Source: Hyalella azteca (Eukaryota > Arthropoda > Malacostraca > Amphipoda > Hyalellidae). Taken from it: a stretch of DNA of 64,000 nt. The first letter of the stretch is position 1, and every line of letters starts with the position of its first letter. Of the stretch, positions 31,499 through 45,400 are shown in pieces. The notes under the pieces are model-generated. The model searched no databases. It worked only from the letters and a program-made list of their open reading frames with translations, and was not told where the DNA came from. The position numbers were made by a program, and so were the translations under genes. The stretch is taken from positions 186,001 through 250,000 of the forward strand of contig NW_025936095.1 of assembly GCF_000764305.2 (NCBI RefSeq). Reading direction: 5' to 3'.

Positions 31499-32545
31499 GT
31501 CTGGCCTAACTTCTTTAGGCGGCCAGCAGGCCAGGCCTAACTTATAGTATACGAGCTGCAACCTTTCTCCACCCAAAACAAACCTGAGTGGATGGACCTA
31601 ACCTAACCTCATTGTCTGCAGAAAGTCAGAAAGGCAGTCCAAGAGTACTAGTAGAGCCAGTCAGCCAGTCATTGGCTGCAAGAAGGTTGTGAGCTGGGAC
31701 AGTGTGAATAGGTTAGGCCAGAGCCCAGAAGTGGTTAGGCCAGAGGTGGAGTAGGTACAGCCAGATAGGGAACTGCTTGCTCATGAGCAAGCATGCTTAA
31801 GCACTGGCTCTGGCTGAACTCTGAAGAGTGAAGACCTTTGACCCTATTATCTTTCAGCAGTGTGTTACTTGTCTGGATTACGGAGTTCAAGCCACAAGCG
31901 GAGTCTGCGGCTTCTAGTTCTGAGGCTGAGTAAAGTTAATGCATCCTGAATCTAGATGTTGGCTCCAGGGCTTATTTAAGAGTAAAGTTTGTGGCCTAAG
32001 GCTGCACCCCCCAATGAAACCATGACAGACTTGCCTGACTTTGATGACTTCCCATCAGACTTGCCAATGATCAGTCAACCAGCAAAAAGCCAAGCCTTGT
32101 AGCAAAACTTTAATGCTATTGGTGCTATGGCACTACCAATGGCTATGGTAACCTACCCAACCAAAACAAGTTAAACAACAACAACTGCCTTCAGTAATCA
32201 GTTCACTCTTCACTGCGTAACTTCGTAAGCCAGGAGCGCAGCCTTGCACCACCAATTTTGTGCATCAATAAGCCCTGAATCGAATGACTTGGATCTCTCC
32301 GGACCTACACCAATCAGCCGTGCACCACTCTGCTTTGTCCTCTTCTGGCCTTGACCACCATCTGCTGTGCACCACCAGGCCGCGGATCGAATATGACTTC
32401 CGGGCATTGTTAAATTACGTAATTTTATGTTCACTGCATCTGAGGTTAGGTTTCAGATAGCATAGTTTTGTTCCAAATTTTATTGTCCTTCGTCAAGTGG
32501 CCGTTCGACCGAGGGCTGGTTCGACCCATGGCCTAGATACGGACA
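31499..32545. other. Intergenic sequence, no gene seen
   Basis: Only short ORFs without recognisable domains. No repeat family identified. Confidence 0.5.
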
Positions 32546-32764
32546 GCTTGAAGCAGGGTTGACAATGATTAAATCAAAATGATTAAATCAGGTGATTAAA
32601 TAGCTTGATTTTTTTTATAAAAAATCATGATTTTTTATTTTTTTGATTGTTTTGATTTGTTTGATTTTTTCATATGTTTAAAAATATTGAGTGGCAGTCT
32701 TTAATTTATATTGAGGTATTGTTATTCATGGTTTAGTATAAATGTACTATGAATGACAAATTGT

Positions 32765-32900
32765 TACCGTCAACCGGGGCTACTCGGGACGGTTTTGAGC
32801 GTTTTTTGTTAATAACTTCTTACGATGAAACATTTCATAAACAAGTTTAGGCTCATTTTATAGCTCTTTGCGAGGGCTATCGAATGGCATCTTGAAAAAA
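32765..32900 (+). repeat. TACCGTCAA-family fragment nested in the hAT derivative
   Basis: Starts TACCGTCAACCGGGGCTACT and contains GAGCGTTTTTTGTTAATAAC, matching 37066-37205 and, inverted, 37990-38115. Confidence 0.8.
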
Positions 32901-33024
32901 TGCAATACATTGTACGTAGCTAGCAGCTTAGCTAATTCTTATAAGGCTATAAGTAGTCTAACTATTTGACTATTTGTTATATATTGATTACAATATACAA
33001 TTTAAATGTGTTAGCTAGCTTATA

Positions 33025-33291
33025 CAGGATGGGGCAGAACTGATTGAACAGTTTTGAGGCAAAATAAAAGAGTAATGGTGGTATATAAAGAAGAAAGTTT
33101 TTTTTTCCTCATGATTAGCATAACATACCATTTAAAATACTTATGTTTTGAAAACAATATCAGGAAGATGGTGTTTGTTGGCTGCATCACACTGTTGGGA
33201 GTCGTTCTCGGAAGTTTCCGACAGCACGTTCACACATATGGCGAGGTATGGCTATAACCTCTGCTGCAATAATCTGTCCCCTTAGCTGTGG
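33025..33291 (+). mobile_element. Truncated Tc1/mariner fragment
   Basis: Begins with the terminal repeat CAGGATGGGGCAGAACTG after TA and matches the left 240 bp of the element at 14289-15595 (about 80-90% by eye). The right end and transposase are missing. Nested in the hAT derivative. Confidence 0.85.
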
Positions 33292-33821
33292 GCCAGTTAA
33301 ATGGTCAATATTTAGCTCATTACCTTGCTCCATAGTCCATACAAACTTTACAAAGCTAATTAGACTTATCAATAATTGTTTACCCAAAAATCTCTAAGTG
33401 GTAAACACCACCTTGGCCTGTTGACCATTATTGGAGGCAATAAGTGCCCTTTTTAGCCATCCATTTTGATCCATATACTGTTATTGTTAGTAGGCTAATT
33501 ACAACATAAAAAATAACACCTCAAAAAAGACAAAAAGCTGAAAAAAAAAATCAAATAAATAAAAAAATAATGAAAAAATAAAAAAAATCATTGATTTTTT
33601 ATTTTTTATTTTTTTTAAAATCAAAAAAATCGCCAACCCTGGCTTGAAGTGTTGAAGGCTATATTCTGGAAGGCAGGAACCATGATGGTCAATTACATCT
33701 AGGGCAGTGGTGGTCTTTGGCAGGCGACCCGCATAAGCGGCTGGAAAATTTATAATTTTCTCTGAAATATTGCGGCTCTAATATCATATAATTTCAGTAG
33801 GTAGGAAATCTCACAGCTGTT

Positions 33822-34710
33822 GTTTGACTCAGTTTTATTATTTGACTCGCTTATGTAATTTGACTCACTTTTGTTAGATGACTCACTTTTGTTATTTGCC
33901 TCACTTTTGTTATTTGACTCCCTTTTGTTATCTGACTTACTTTTGTTATTTGACTTACTATTGTTATTTCACCCACTTTTTTATATGGCTCACTATTCTT
34001 ATATGACTCACTATTGTTATTTGACTCACTTTTGTTATATGACTAACTTTTTCATTTTTGATTTGCTCATTTTTCATTCTCTGACTCATTTTCATTTTAT
34101 GACATACCGTACTTTCATTCTTGGACTTACTTTCGTTCTTCAAATCACTTTAGCACATTGACACGCTCCTTACCCTTGACTCACTTATGTCTGATGATTT
34201 ATTTTTGTACATAGACTCATTTTCTTTCTTTGACTCACTTTCATTCTTTGACTCACTTTTGTTCACTGACTTACTTGTGTTCACTGACTCACTTTTGTTC
34301 TTCAAATCACTCTCATCCTTTAACACACTTCCTTTCTCAACTCACTTTTGTCCGCTGACTCATTTTCTTTCATTAATGCACTTCTGTTCTTTGTCTCACT
34401 TTTGTTCTAAGATTCACTATTGTTATTTGACTAATTTCTGTTTGTTGATTCACTTTTATTATTTGACTAACTTTCATTTGTTGATTCACTTTTGTACTTT
34501 TGTCCAATGACACACTTTCATATTCTGGCTTACAGTTCATCAGAACGTGTGCAACGTCACAGCCACTGGAATCCAATCAGCGTTATAAAGCTAGAATGGA
34601 CCGCCCCAAATGCACACAATGTTAATGCACTGATTCTAACTTACTTTGTATCTTGACTCTCTTATGTCCTTCAACTACTTTGTTCCTTGACTCACATTTT
34701 CCCCTCTTTG
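33822..34710 (+). repeat. TGACTCA-rich degenerate minisatellite
   Basis: About 0.9 kb of degenerate units of roughly 17-22 bp, based on TTTGACTCACTTTTGTTAT. At least ten exact TGACTCA motifs occur, a sequence identical to the AP-1 (TRE) consensus. No coding function. Confidence 0.85.
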
Positions 34711-34732
34711 GGTTTCTGCCCCTCTTGGTGAC

Positions 34733-35337
34733 CGCCCTATGAAAGCCTTGATACAGTCGAGGTTCGGCCATCTTGTCACACCACTCTTGGCAAATGATAT
34801 CTTCACTATCTTGCCTACTGGGACATACGGAGAAGCCAAGCTGTCTCTCTGCAGGGAGATTACCTTCCGCGTGGTGGCGACTGACACCATAAATGCCATA
34901 CTTGCTGCCCCGCCACCATCGATTGCTTCAGTGGAGGCCTCACTAACTCGCCCCTACCACTCAGCGTTATCCCAGCTCTGCTCGGGATACTGCAGCTCCC
35001 TGGCGTCCTACTCCGCCAGAATCGGATGCTCCCCTAGCTCCGCCTGCCCAGAGTGCAGGGATTCCCTTCAGTCCGTTCAGCACCTCTTTGCTTGCTCCAT
35101 CTTCCCCACGTCTCTCAGCGTCTACTCACTGTGGGACAACCCCGTGGATGCAGCGGCTTTCCTGGCTACCCTCCCTGCCTTTGCCCATCTCCCCCCTCTT
35201 TCGGTGCCGGCCCCCTGCCCTCCACCAGAGCCTCCCACGGCAAGCGTGATGGTCGCAACTAACAACAACAAGCAAGATTGTCTCTGCCTTGACCCAGACA
35301 ATAACATGTCCTTCACCAACATAAATTTTTGCTGATG
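34733..35337 (+). pseudogene. LINE ORF2 C-terminal fragment
   Basis: A 198-codon open frame ends with the pattern typical of the C-terminus of several LINE ORF2 proteins: ALSQLCSGYCSSLASYSARI, then CPECRDSLQSVQHLFAC and LWDNPVDAAAFLATL. The spacing is CPEC-x9-H-x3-C. The reverse transcriptase is missing, so this is a 5'-truncated insertion. It differs from the LINE at 24859-29036. Confidence 0.72.
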
Positions 35338-37065
35338 ATTCTTGCACCAGTTGGAGGGATATGTGATATATGAATGTGACTACCTACATTGAAGAGGGTC
35401 ACAGAACATTAGCTAAATTATATAGTAGAATCATTCATTTACAATTGTACCTTAATGTATGTCATGTTTTATTTAATTATTTTTTGAGTGTCATGTGCAT
35501 CTTATTAACCTTGTATCTTGTTCCCCTTGGTGTAATATTTAAGCAGAGTAAAAGTTAATGAGACAAATATCTTGCATGTCCATACCATATGATATGCACT
35601 TTTGATTAATCTGCACCCCTCATTGCTGAATTAGAAATTCACTGGTTGCACCTGATTATTTTCTGTCCTTCAAAAGCCTGCTTAAAACGCCTTAATGCAT
35701 GATTCGATCTACACCTCTGCTTGCTTATCCCATCCTGATGCTCCATTTTGGTGAGTACGGTACAGTGCATTTCATCTCCTCAAAATGTTGCCATGCTACT
35801 ATTTGTCATTACTTAGCTCTTAACAAGTGTTTTCCAGTTATTCATGCCTGTTTATGATGAATGATGGATGTTTTCACTGGTTCTAATGGTAATCCTATCT
35901 TTTTATAGCACTATTTTCATTTTGCTTACCTGTACCATGTTGTGTCCACCCTTGAACAACTTTACTTCTGAAACTAATGCATTGATGACATAGTGTTTGA
36001 CAAAACAGTTTTAAACATCCTCCTGATGTCATGATTTCTAGAAGGCTAGTTCTTATGAATGCATTTATTTGACATTTAGGAGCGGTTGGTGTGGAGCTAC
36101 AGTCTTCTTGATGAGAGCCTAAGACCACTCAACCAACTCCTGGCCATCAAGAAAGAAGATAAAGACATTCCACCTATGAACCAAAATATGATTTGGATAC
36201 CAACTTGAAATAGATGAGCCTTGCACTTTGCCTAGATACTTTGAAACCAGACATATGTGACTTAGTCCAATTTCCTAGTTGTTTCTAGGAGTATATTTAC
36301 ACTGATTAGGATGCTAGTGTGACTAGGAGTACCATAGGAGTATATTTAATGACTTGTGCGACTTAGTAGGGCCAGTTGTCTTTTATAATCCCTTGAATCC
36401 ACTCATGAATGCCCAATACATCAGTGAGGGAATCATATTATTGGGTCTAGAGTAGTTGAACCTTTAGGCTGACTAGCTATATACCAGAAGTGCAAAATTC
36501 GGATTTGCAGATTTAATTCTTGAACTGCATAACTGTTGCATTTGTTCTTGCTTTACTTTCATTGATGTTCACCACATAGGCATTGTGTGACCTAGTCTGC
36601 TTATGCATTCCTGTGCTTGGCACCTATTTGTTTCTATTTGCTTGCCACATACCATTTGCTTTCAAAGTGTGCTCTAGGCCCTAGGTAATCATTAGCTCTC
36701 CCAACAGCCCAAGAAATGGTAAGATGGCTAAAACCCTTTGGGCATACTGCCTGCCATAAGGTAAGAGTGATGGTGCTCAGTGCAGCATGGTTTGAGTGTG
36801 GTGTGCTTGGGGGTGGTACGTGAGTGTGTGTGACTTGGTCCACAAGCCACTCAGCATTGATCGCCATCCCTCCACCAGCGGTCAAGTTCTGCCTTGCCAA
36901 CATTCACTCCTTGGCTTGTACCTGAAGCCTATTCAGGGATTGTTACTACCACTTGATTTATGGTTGTTAAAACCATAGTTGGCCTTGGCTAATGTTTGAG
37001 TAAGACATTGTTATTATCTGGCAGCAGAAGCTTTTAATAACTATTTCCATTTTTCACTTTACTAT
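35338..37065. other. Intergenic sequence, no gene seen
   Basis: AT-rich sequence with only short, domain-free ORFs. No transposon ends identified. Confidence 0.5.
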
Positions 37066-38972
37066 TACCATCAAACGGGGTAAAAGGGACGGTTTTGAGC
37101 GTTTTTTGTTAATAACTTCTTACCATGTTACCATGCAACATTTCAGAAACAAGTTTAGGCTCATTTTATAGCTCTTTGCAACGGCTATCCAATGGCATCT
37201 TCAAAAAAATTCCACATGCTATTCGTAAGGTGCCAGACGCAAAATAAAACCATCCCGATTTACCCCTGGGAACGTTGTAATCCGGGACACTTGCAATAAA
37301 AGTTGATTTGAAAATGTTTGAAGCATGCAGAGTGTACTCATCCATTACTAACAGTACTTTGAAGTCCTCCTCTTTCATTTTAGATGATGTAGATGTAAAA
37401 TAAATGACATTTTCTGTGATTTTTACTTGTTTTTCCTTTATTGATATTATATTATCATATTCATTAATTACTGTATTAATAATGTGATATTACTGTTTCC
37501 ATGGACATGCCATTGAGCTTTGACAATGACCTTGTCCACTGCAAGCTTCATATCAGCAGCCATGTAGCATTTCTTCTGTATCTGTAAGCTTACAGGATCG
37601 TTTGTAATTTTGCACAATTTTAATTGAGTCAAGTGATTTCACTATAACAAAAAAGATCCTGAAAAACATACCTGAAGCAGAACATGTTTTAGTGACAACC
37701 ATCATATGTTTTGGAGAAATAAATCATAGTTTAGGTCAATTACTTTTCATTCTATGATGCCCGGTGCACAATTCTATACATAGCATTCTATGTACAATTT
37801 TGTAACGAATGATAATGCACTAATTTTTTGACGAGTGAATTTTTTTTCCGTTGAGCAAGGTAAATATAATCAAAATACTTTGTTGTTAATAAATTTTTTG
37901 TTAACTGAAACCTTTGCTGAGGTTCTACTGTAAATGCATTTTTAAGGGTGTCCCTAATTACCCTGGGAGGGGTGTCCCGAGTAACCCCGCCATGCGGAAA
38001 TGGCTGAAGCTATAAAATGAGCCTAAATTTGTTTATGAAATGTTTCATCGTAAGAAGTTATTAACAAAAAACGCTCAAAACCGTCCCAAGTAGCCCCGGT
38101 TGACGGTATAACAGTTTTACGCCATGTTGGAGGACTGTCCCGAGTAGCCCCGCCCATCCTGAGTAGCCCTGGTTGATGGTACTGAGGCTACATAACACAA
38201 TAGAAAGATTTAAAAAGTTTGCATATCTAATAGGTTAAAAAATTAAAAATGTGACCCACGAAAAAAAGCTATTATTTAAAGCCTGTCAGAGTACCCCCTC
38301 CATTTTTAAAATTTTCTGGTAAAATAACTCCAGGTTTTGATGCATTGTAGTAGAACTCTTCTAGTTACATATGCAAATGACAAATTTTAGGAAAGTGTCA
38401 TAGTTTGCAAATGGGGGGCGCTGCCCTAAATGGGGGAACTTAGACCATCTAATGTCAGCCCTGACGGGGTAACATAGACCGGCTTGGAAGTTAATATAAA
38501 ATTACCATATATAACATATTTTATGTTTGACAGCCTATTTATGTTTTTTCTTTATGTTTCAGACTCTACAGAGTCTTATATATGGTAATTTTAACTTAAT
38601 TAGTTCTACTACGATGCACCAAAACCTGCAGTTATTTGGAGTTACTTTACCAAAAAATATAATTGATTTTACCACCCGGTCTAAGATACCCCAAGAGCTG
38701 GGGTAACAAAGACCATCACTTTTTTTGAAATTACACAGACTATGAGAGGCAGGAGCCAGCAATTTATGGTGAGTGAAGCTAGAGTATAGACCTGTATTTT
38801 GCATGTTTCAATTCAAGTTTAATTTATCTAGTAAAAAAATGGTATCATTTATAAAAAAAGTGGTCGTAGTTACCCCATTTTACGGTTGTTTAGCTGCTAC
38901 AACATTTCTACAAAATACGGGACATGCGTCCCAATTTACCCCGCCCATCCCTTTTTACCCCGTTTGACGGTA
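37066..38972. mobile_element. TACCGTCAA-family transposon, non-autonomous, foldback-rich
   Basis: The left end TACCATCAAACGGGGTAA and right end TTACCCCGTTTGACGGTA are inverted repeats. The ends start with TA, compatible with a TA target. Inside are an inverted terminus at 37988-38112 and two arms (38280-38480 and 38600-38885) that match one repeat in opposite orientation, so the interior folds back. No ORF of note. Confidence 0.68.
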
Positions 38973-41900
38973 TCTCAGTTACTCGAAACTACAACGCTGA
39001 GAGGCCACAGTGGTCTTCTCATTAGCGCACTTTACCTGGACCACCAAGTGGGCTGAACTGACACCACCGCTAGTGTTTCAGTTAGACTAGGCACCATTCA
39101 GTTATTGTTGTATCTGCCATTTTGTATTTTGTGTTTTGTTAGAAGTAAATTGTTTAGTGTTTTCCATGTTTCATGCCTTCCTGTATGTGACTCCTGACCA
39201 CATTCAGTATTTGTTTCCATGTCCACCAACGCAAGAGCTACAGTCTCACATATTTGTGCAGGCTTACCGGGAACTGCTACAACATGACTATCAGAAAACA
39301 TAAGACCTGTCCCTGACTGACTTCAGGATGAAGCTGTTTTATGCTCTTCCCAAAACAAGTATCACTCAAGGACCTAGGAGTCTCACTGCTAATCAAAATA
39401 ATCCTGAAACGTCTCACCCCTACATTTCCAAAGCTGGAAAGAGGACATGAAAGTTAATTTATTACAGATCATAAAACCCTGCCCTTGTTCCTGCTCCTGG
39501 AGCACTTTCCTCATTACTTGAATCTCCAGACTTGCAAGCACGGCACATCATCAGATCCAACCTTATGTGCTAAATGTGGAAGGTGCACCTGTATCTGAAT
39601 GCAGATATAAACAGCTTCCTTGATGAACCAAAGTGTGTGGCATGTGATAGGTGAAAACTTGGCTTCTCATTATATGGATGTCTAGAAATATCTTGCCATA
39701 AAATACTAAAAATACCTATAATTTTGTTCATCTTGATTGCTTCCCCTGTATGTGTTATAATACCACCATAAAAGAGCGATCAAGTGGTTATTTACCATCT
39801 AAATAGTAAAATCTCAATGTCAAAATCAGTGAATTTTTACCTTTAAGCTGCCAAGGCCCCTTATATGATCACTTCATTAATTGTGATTTACTACTTATAT
39901 ACAGAAATTTTTGAAAAATGCACAGGAGTGAATATATCATAGAATTGGTCATACTTTCAAGTGCTATCATCAAATATTGCAATTTTATTGTATACCATAT
40001 TTATGTCCACCCAGGAAAGGGTTAGACTATGAGTTGGATGAAATGGAAGTAAGCCGTAAAGATCTCAAATCACAGGTTGCACAAAAATAACAATTGACCA
40101 AAAATAAAATATATCAACCCAATAAATACTTTTTTCTGAATAACACTTAGATGACGGCCTGACAAGAGCATGACACAACCCATTCAACTATCAGCCAAAC
40201 CAAAGGGTGGCAAGAGGGGACTCACTAGGTCAACCTCTGCAAAATTCTTAAACTGCATCCAATGCTAGTTGCCACTAATAGGCTACAACACATTGCAAGT
40301 CCTGTAGCAGTAAAAAAAGTAGAAAAAAGGGAAATAAGGGTAATTACATTGAGAAAAAAGATGGACATAAAATTCATGCAAACAAATCACTTGGGTATAT
40401 GTAAATAGGACTAGCTAAAGGATATCAAACAAGTTTTTATTGACTGAACCCACAGCATCAAATGCATGTTGAAATCATACACCCTCCTTGTTGATTATAT
40501 CTCGATTAAACCCCTGATGCTTAGAAATAAGTTATACCACATTTTGAAACAGACTGGGACTACTAGCAAGCAATTAACACAATAATGAGGGCCTGTACTC
40601 ACCATGTGTCATCAAGTGGTGTCTATACTGAGAAATGAGAATGCTGTGATGGTCTGTTTGAAACATGGTAAAGGGTGACAGAAGGGCTCCAAGACTGTAC
40701 TGACTGGCCTAAAAGAGACCCAGGCACTGGCCCAAAAGAGGCCCAGGCACTGGCCCCAAGCTTTTCTTATTAGTGGCTCAAGACTCACCCAGAACTTGCT
40801 GTGCAAAAATGCAGGAACAAAAAACATGAAAGATATGCAACAATCAAATTTAAAATATATTTACATTTACCTTACCCAACATGGCCCTCTAAAAGCCCAT
40901 AAAATGAACAGACAATATATATGAAAAATATTTAGCAATAAGCATTATTATTGGAATTAAATGCATGGTGACAGAGATCTCACTGACTCGCCTATGAGAA
41001 AAAGTTCCCTTGACTAACCTTGTCGTGATGATGTATGATAAAAAAAACAGCAATTATGTTGAAACAGCTGCAAGATCAACAAAATCTTCAATGCAGCATA
41101 ACAGTATGGGGGCTGGCTAGCAAAAGCATTAAGACATTCTCAAACTGCTAACTGTGCTAACTGGCAGTTATCAAACAAGCTGACTATGAAAACAAAGTCT
41201 GAAACTAAGCATTACACTTGCTACTACTTACTGAACATGGAAACTGTGGACAAGCAAAAGAAACTAATTAAAACAAGCATTCTCAAAATCCCTACAATTG
41301 TAACTAATAGTTTAACCAAACTGAATGTGACCCATCTCTGGTTCCCCAGTTGTTCAGTATAGTAGAACAAAGTAATATAGATGCAATATATATATATATA
41401 TATATATATCTTTGAATGAGTCTCAAAATTGTTAGGCAAAAATCCAATTCTATAAATGGCCTACCACCTGTAGACTATCCTATCCTGTCTGTGCACCTCA
41501 CATGGTATTTTTAGAAAAATAAATTTCTATTTTTTAAATAGAAAAATTCAACAATAAAAAATTATTTTGGCAATATAAGTTTAATTTACAGCCCTGTAGC
41601 AGTATTGAAGTTGAATGTGTGATAAACCAATAATATTATCAGCCAAAATAATATGGGTAACTTATAAAAATATGTTTATTGCCATGTAAAAAATGTATTT
41701 GTGATTGCTTAGCTGCACAAGCTAAAAAATTAGGGAATACAGGTTAAAAGCACAGGCTATGACTCACAAGTATATTAGACTACTGAAAAAAACAATACAG
41801 CAGCAAGCAACAATAGAAAACTTAATGCTTGGTGAGGGCTGCCAATTTATCATGTTAAAACTTGAAAAAGGATGTGAATTGATTATGCTAAAACCAAGAG

Positions 41901-42390
41901 AATTCACAGTAATAAATAATTTATATTTCAAAATGTAAATTTAGAAGCGTAGAATCAGGTAACACACAGCTGTCTTAAATTAGCACACAATGCCAAAAAT
42001 ATAAAAAATTTATTGGAAATAATTATGCATGGTAAATAGGAAGTTGATGCATGAAACAAATAATTTATATGTATATGAACTCTTGTAATATAATATCTAA
42101 ATGATCTTAAGCTCTATTAAAGCAGTGCAGACATAACTGCAAAGAAAGAGTAAATGAAGCTTTGGAAACCAACAAATTAACTGCATGTGAATAAATTATC
42201 AAGTATCAAATAAATTAGGTACAAAAATGTTTCAAATTATTCAAATTAGTTATATAAAGGGAAAATAATGCCCTCTGCCAACAATCTTGTTGCTTGGATT
42301 GAGTATTTACCATGCATAATGGAATCAGATTTTTTTTCATTGAAAAACTGTCCTCATATCTGTATTTATAATAGACATTTTTATTTTCCA
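38973..42390. other. Intergenic sequence upstream of GTF2E1
   Basis: No exon or transposon recognised in 3.4 kb. Minor features are a 26-bp repeat unit (AGGCACTGGCC) twice at 40720-40757 and a (TA)n run at 41386-41409. A possible acceptor at 42389-42390 suggests that the first coding exon of GTF2E1 begins at 42391 and an untranslated exon lies in this stretch. Confidence 0.5.
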
Positions 42391-42419
42391 GGCAAACTTT
42401 TCTCTTCAAAATTCTAATT

Positions 42420-45400
42420 ATGGAGGGCGAGGTGCTCACTGAAGTGCCAACTTGTCTACAAAAGCTTGTGCAGATGGTAGTTAGAGGCTTCTACACAGTT
42501 GAAGACATGTTGATCATTGACATGCTTGTAAGGAATCTCTGTGAGTATCATTTCTTCTGCATATTTTTAAGTACTGCTTGGTTTTTTCCACTTGTCTTGG
42601 GTGTAACACTGCTATGACACTCACCTAATTTTGTAAACAAAATTATGTTTAAAAGGCATCTCATGGACATTTCAAATTGTGATTTTTATAAAATTTTTAA
42701 TTTAGTGTAGTACATTTTCTATGATAGTAATGCATGTGAGTAGCAGTTATAAAGTAAATTATTTCAAATACAGTGATACCCCAGAAATAAAAGTGCAAAG
42801 AATGTGCTCTGTCAATTGTTTTTCAATTGTGACATCGTTTTCCTTTATAGTAGTTTTTATTCTCTGAATGAATCGATGTTATTAGTTACAGTAGGTACCC
42901 TAAGCTTTTTTTTTATGGGTATGAAATTAGGACAGGCAAAATGAGACTGCATTTCAACTACTGGGTATTCCTCTTTACAAGGCTACAGTATATGAAAAAA
43001 ATGGTATGAAGTGAATACAGCATAATTACATAGTAAATTTGCTTCTATTTTAATCAATAACAATCAGCATTATTCATTATTACCAGTGATATCTACTCCT
43101 GGTAGTGAGAGCAATGACATAGTACAAAGTAGGTATGATGGTAGGAGAGGTGGTGCTACTGCTTTACTGTTTACTGATCTGTAATGTTTACTGTTGGGGA
43201 AATGTGAGGCATTTGGGAAAGAGACATAGATATATAATTATTCTGCCTAAATATGAGAAAGATAGATACTTATATCATTGATCTGCCTAAATTGCAAGTT
43301 CACCAAGAATTTACAAAATCAAATAAAATGCAGACATGAAAAATTTACTTAGCATTTTATCTGCTTCTAAATGTTTAAAGAGAAAGATGAGTTTAAAGTT
43401 GAATGTTTAAAAATGTTTAAAGAGAAGGAGCAAAGTGATTTAGAATGAGAGGGTGAGTGTAATGGCAGGAGGTATGAGTGACCAGGTGGTCAATGGCAGG
43501 GAGTATGAGTGACCAGGTGGTCAATGGCAGGGAGTATGAGCTGTCTCTTATACACATCTAGATGTGTATAAGAGACAGGANGAGTATGAGTGACCAGGTG
43601 GTCAATGGCAGGAGGTATGAGTGGACAGGTAGTCATTAATTTTTTGTTAAGTGAAATTTCTTTCACTGAGCAAGGTAAATGTAATCAAAATTATTTGTTA
43701 TTAACTGATTCTTTTAACTGGAGCCTTTGCTAACCAAGGTTCTACTGTACGTAAATGAGTTTTAAGGGTGTCCCTTATTATCCCGTCTTGCGGAAATGGC
43801 CACAATTTTTTTTGGAATGAGATACACAAATTCTGTCAATCATGTTTTTAAGCCAACGCCAGTGATTGTGCAACCTTTACCAACACCAAAGTAAACATTT
43901 TTAATACAACAGATATTTTTTGTTACAGACCTGAGCAGAGGTACTTTTCCAAATACTCTCTTTTCTCTTTTTTCAGGGATTTTTTTACATGTAATAAATG
44001 TGTGATTTCTTTACTTGCTTTATGCTACATAGATAGTAAAAATGTTGAACTTTATGCCGCTATTTTTAGTTATGCAATATTTTGATTAGTTTAGCTGCTA
44101 CAACATTTCTACAAAATGTCGGAGGACTGTCCCTTATTACCCCACCCCTCCCTTATCACCCCAGTTGACAGTACATGTGCGATTAATGACCATGGAGTTA
44201 TATAGTTGATTTAAGTTATCAGAGAATCCTACAATTCTTCAGATGTTGTTGGTAGATCAAAAGGCGTGTTTTATGAAGTAGTTATAGTTTATTAACAATG
44301 TTTTGAATGCAACAAACATTCATTTTCAAGTTACAAGAAGCATTACATTAATGAGATTTTGGTTGAAAAAAGTATGTAATATACATAAAAAAGATACAAA
44401 GTGAAATTTTCAGCCAGAAAAATCCCTCTGAAAACCATCCTAAAGTCTGTCAGACAAATCTGGTAGTTAGGAGATGGATAGCTGGAGTCCAATCTGTAGA
44501 GATATGGGGTTCAGCTATATATGAAAAACATTAGCTGCTACTATGTATGTAAACGCCAAGAATTGTCTTGATGGTAGGCTCAGAAAAAATTATTTCTAGG
44601 TTTTAGTTTCTGAATAAACTCTTAACTTCATAAGGTGTTCTCCATAGTTTGGCAAACTTTTTGATTGCTGCATATTCTGTGGATATATCATGATTCTAAA
44701 AATGCAGTCTTCAGTATGATTTGCTGCAACTTTTGCAACACTCTTCTGAATAATGAGCTTTGACATGTACCATATACATAGTAATCACAAAATTTTTCCA
44801 TTTTTTGCTTCATCAGTCACTTTTACCTACTAGTATCTTCAAGATATCTGAACTTGAACTTTTTTGGAAAAATACTATTACCCATTTAGTAATTAAACAC
44901 TTAATTCAATTTGTCCATGATGTTTTCAAATTGATAGATAATATATATACCTAGTTGATTAATTTCTAAATCTTAGAATAATGCTATTATAATTAGGAAA
45001 GCTGTTTTTGGAATATGAATCTTTGGCATTCATTTTGGCTAAAAACGTGCTTATTTTTTTTAAAGTGCACTATATTTTAAGTAAAAATTCTACCAAGAAT
45101 TTAAGTAGTGTTGACTACTAAAAAAAGTTGACTTTCAAACTAATTTTTCCAAAATAAATAACTAAGGATCAATCAAATCATTCTAAAGCTGAAGTCTTTT
45201 AGGTTTGGTAGTGTTTTCTCAGTAATTTTTTATTTGATCTATTTCAGGCCTGAGTGAAGACAGCATTTGTGATCTTCTAAAATTTGACCGCAAGATGCTG
45301 CGCCAGAGAATAAACACACTCAAGACAGACAAACTTCTACAAACAAAGATGAAAATGATTACTTTAGAAGATGGAAAGTCTCAAAGAGAACAGTATTATT

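Larger units (their letters stand above)
32554..33641 (+). mobile_element. Non-autonomous deletion derivative of the hAT element
   Basis: Termini CAGGGTTGACAATGATT and ATCGCCAACCCTG match the 17328-21817 hAT. Perfect 8-bp duplications GCTTGAAG flank it (32546-32553, 33642-33649). Its interior matches the full element in inverted orientation (for example 32925-33000 against about 21440-21540, and 33300-33440 against about 20730-20870), but the transposase is deleted. Two other repeat fragments are nested inside. Confidence 0.92.

Noticed and set aside
33871..34510. Two ORFs rich in Leu, Phe and Ser (96 and 107 codons) as membrane proteins
   Set aside because: They come from the degenerate TTTGACTCACTTTTGTTAT repeats. 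The hydrophobicity is due to T-rich DNA.
36634..36903. 89-codon minus-strand ORF as a gene
   Set aside because: No domain, no splice context and no similarity that I recognise. Such lengths are expected by chance.
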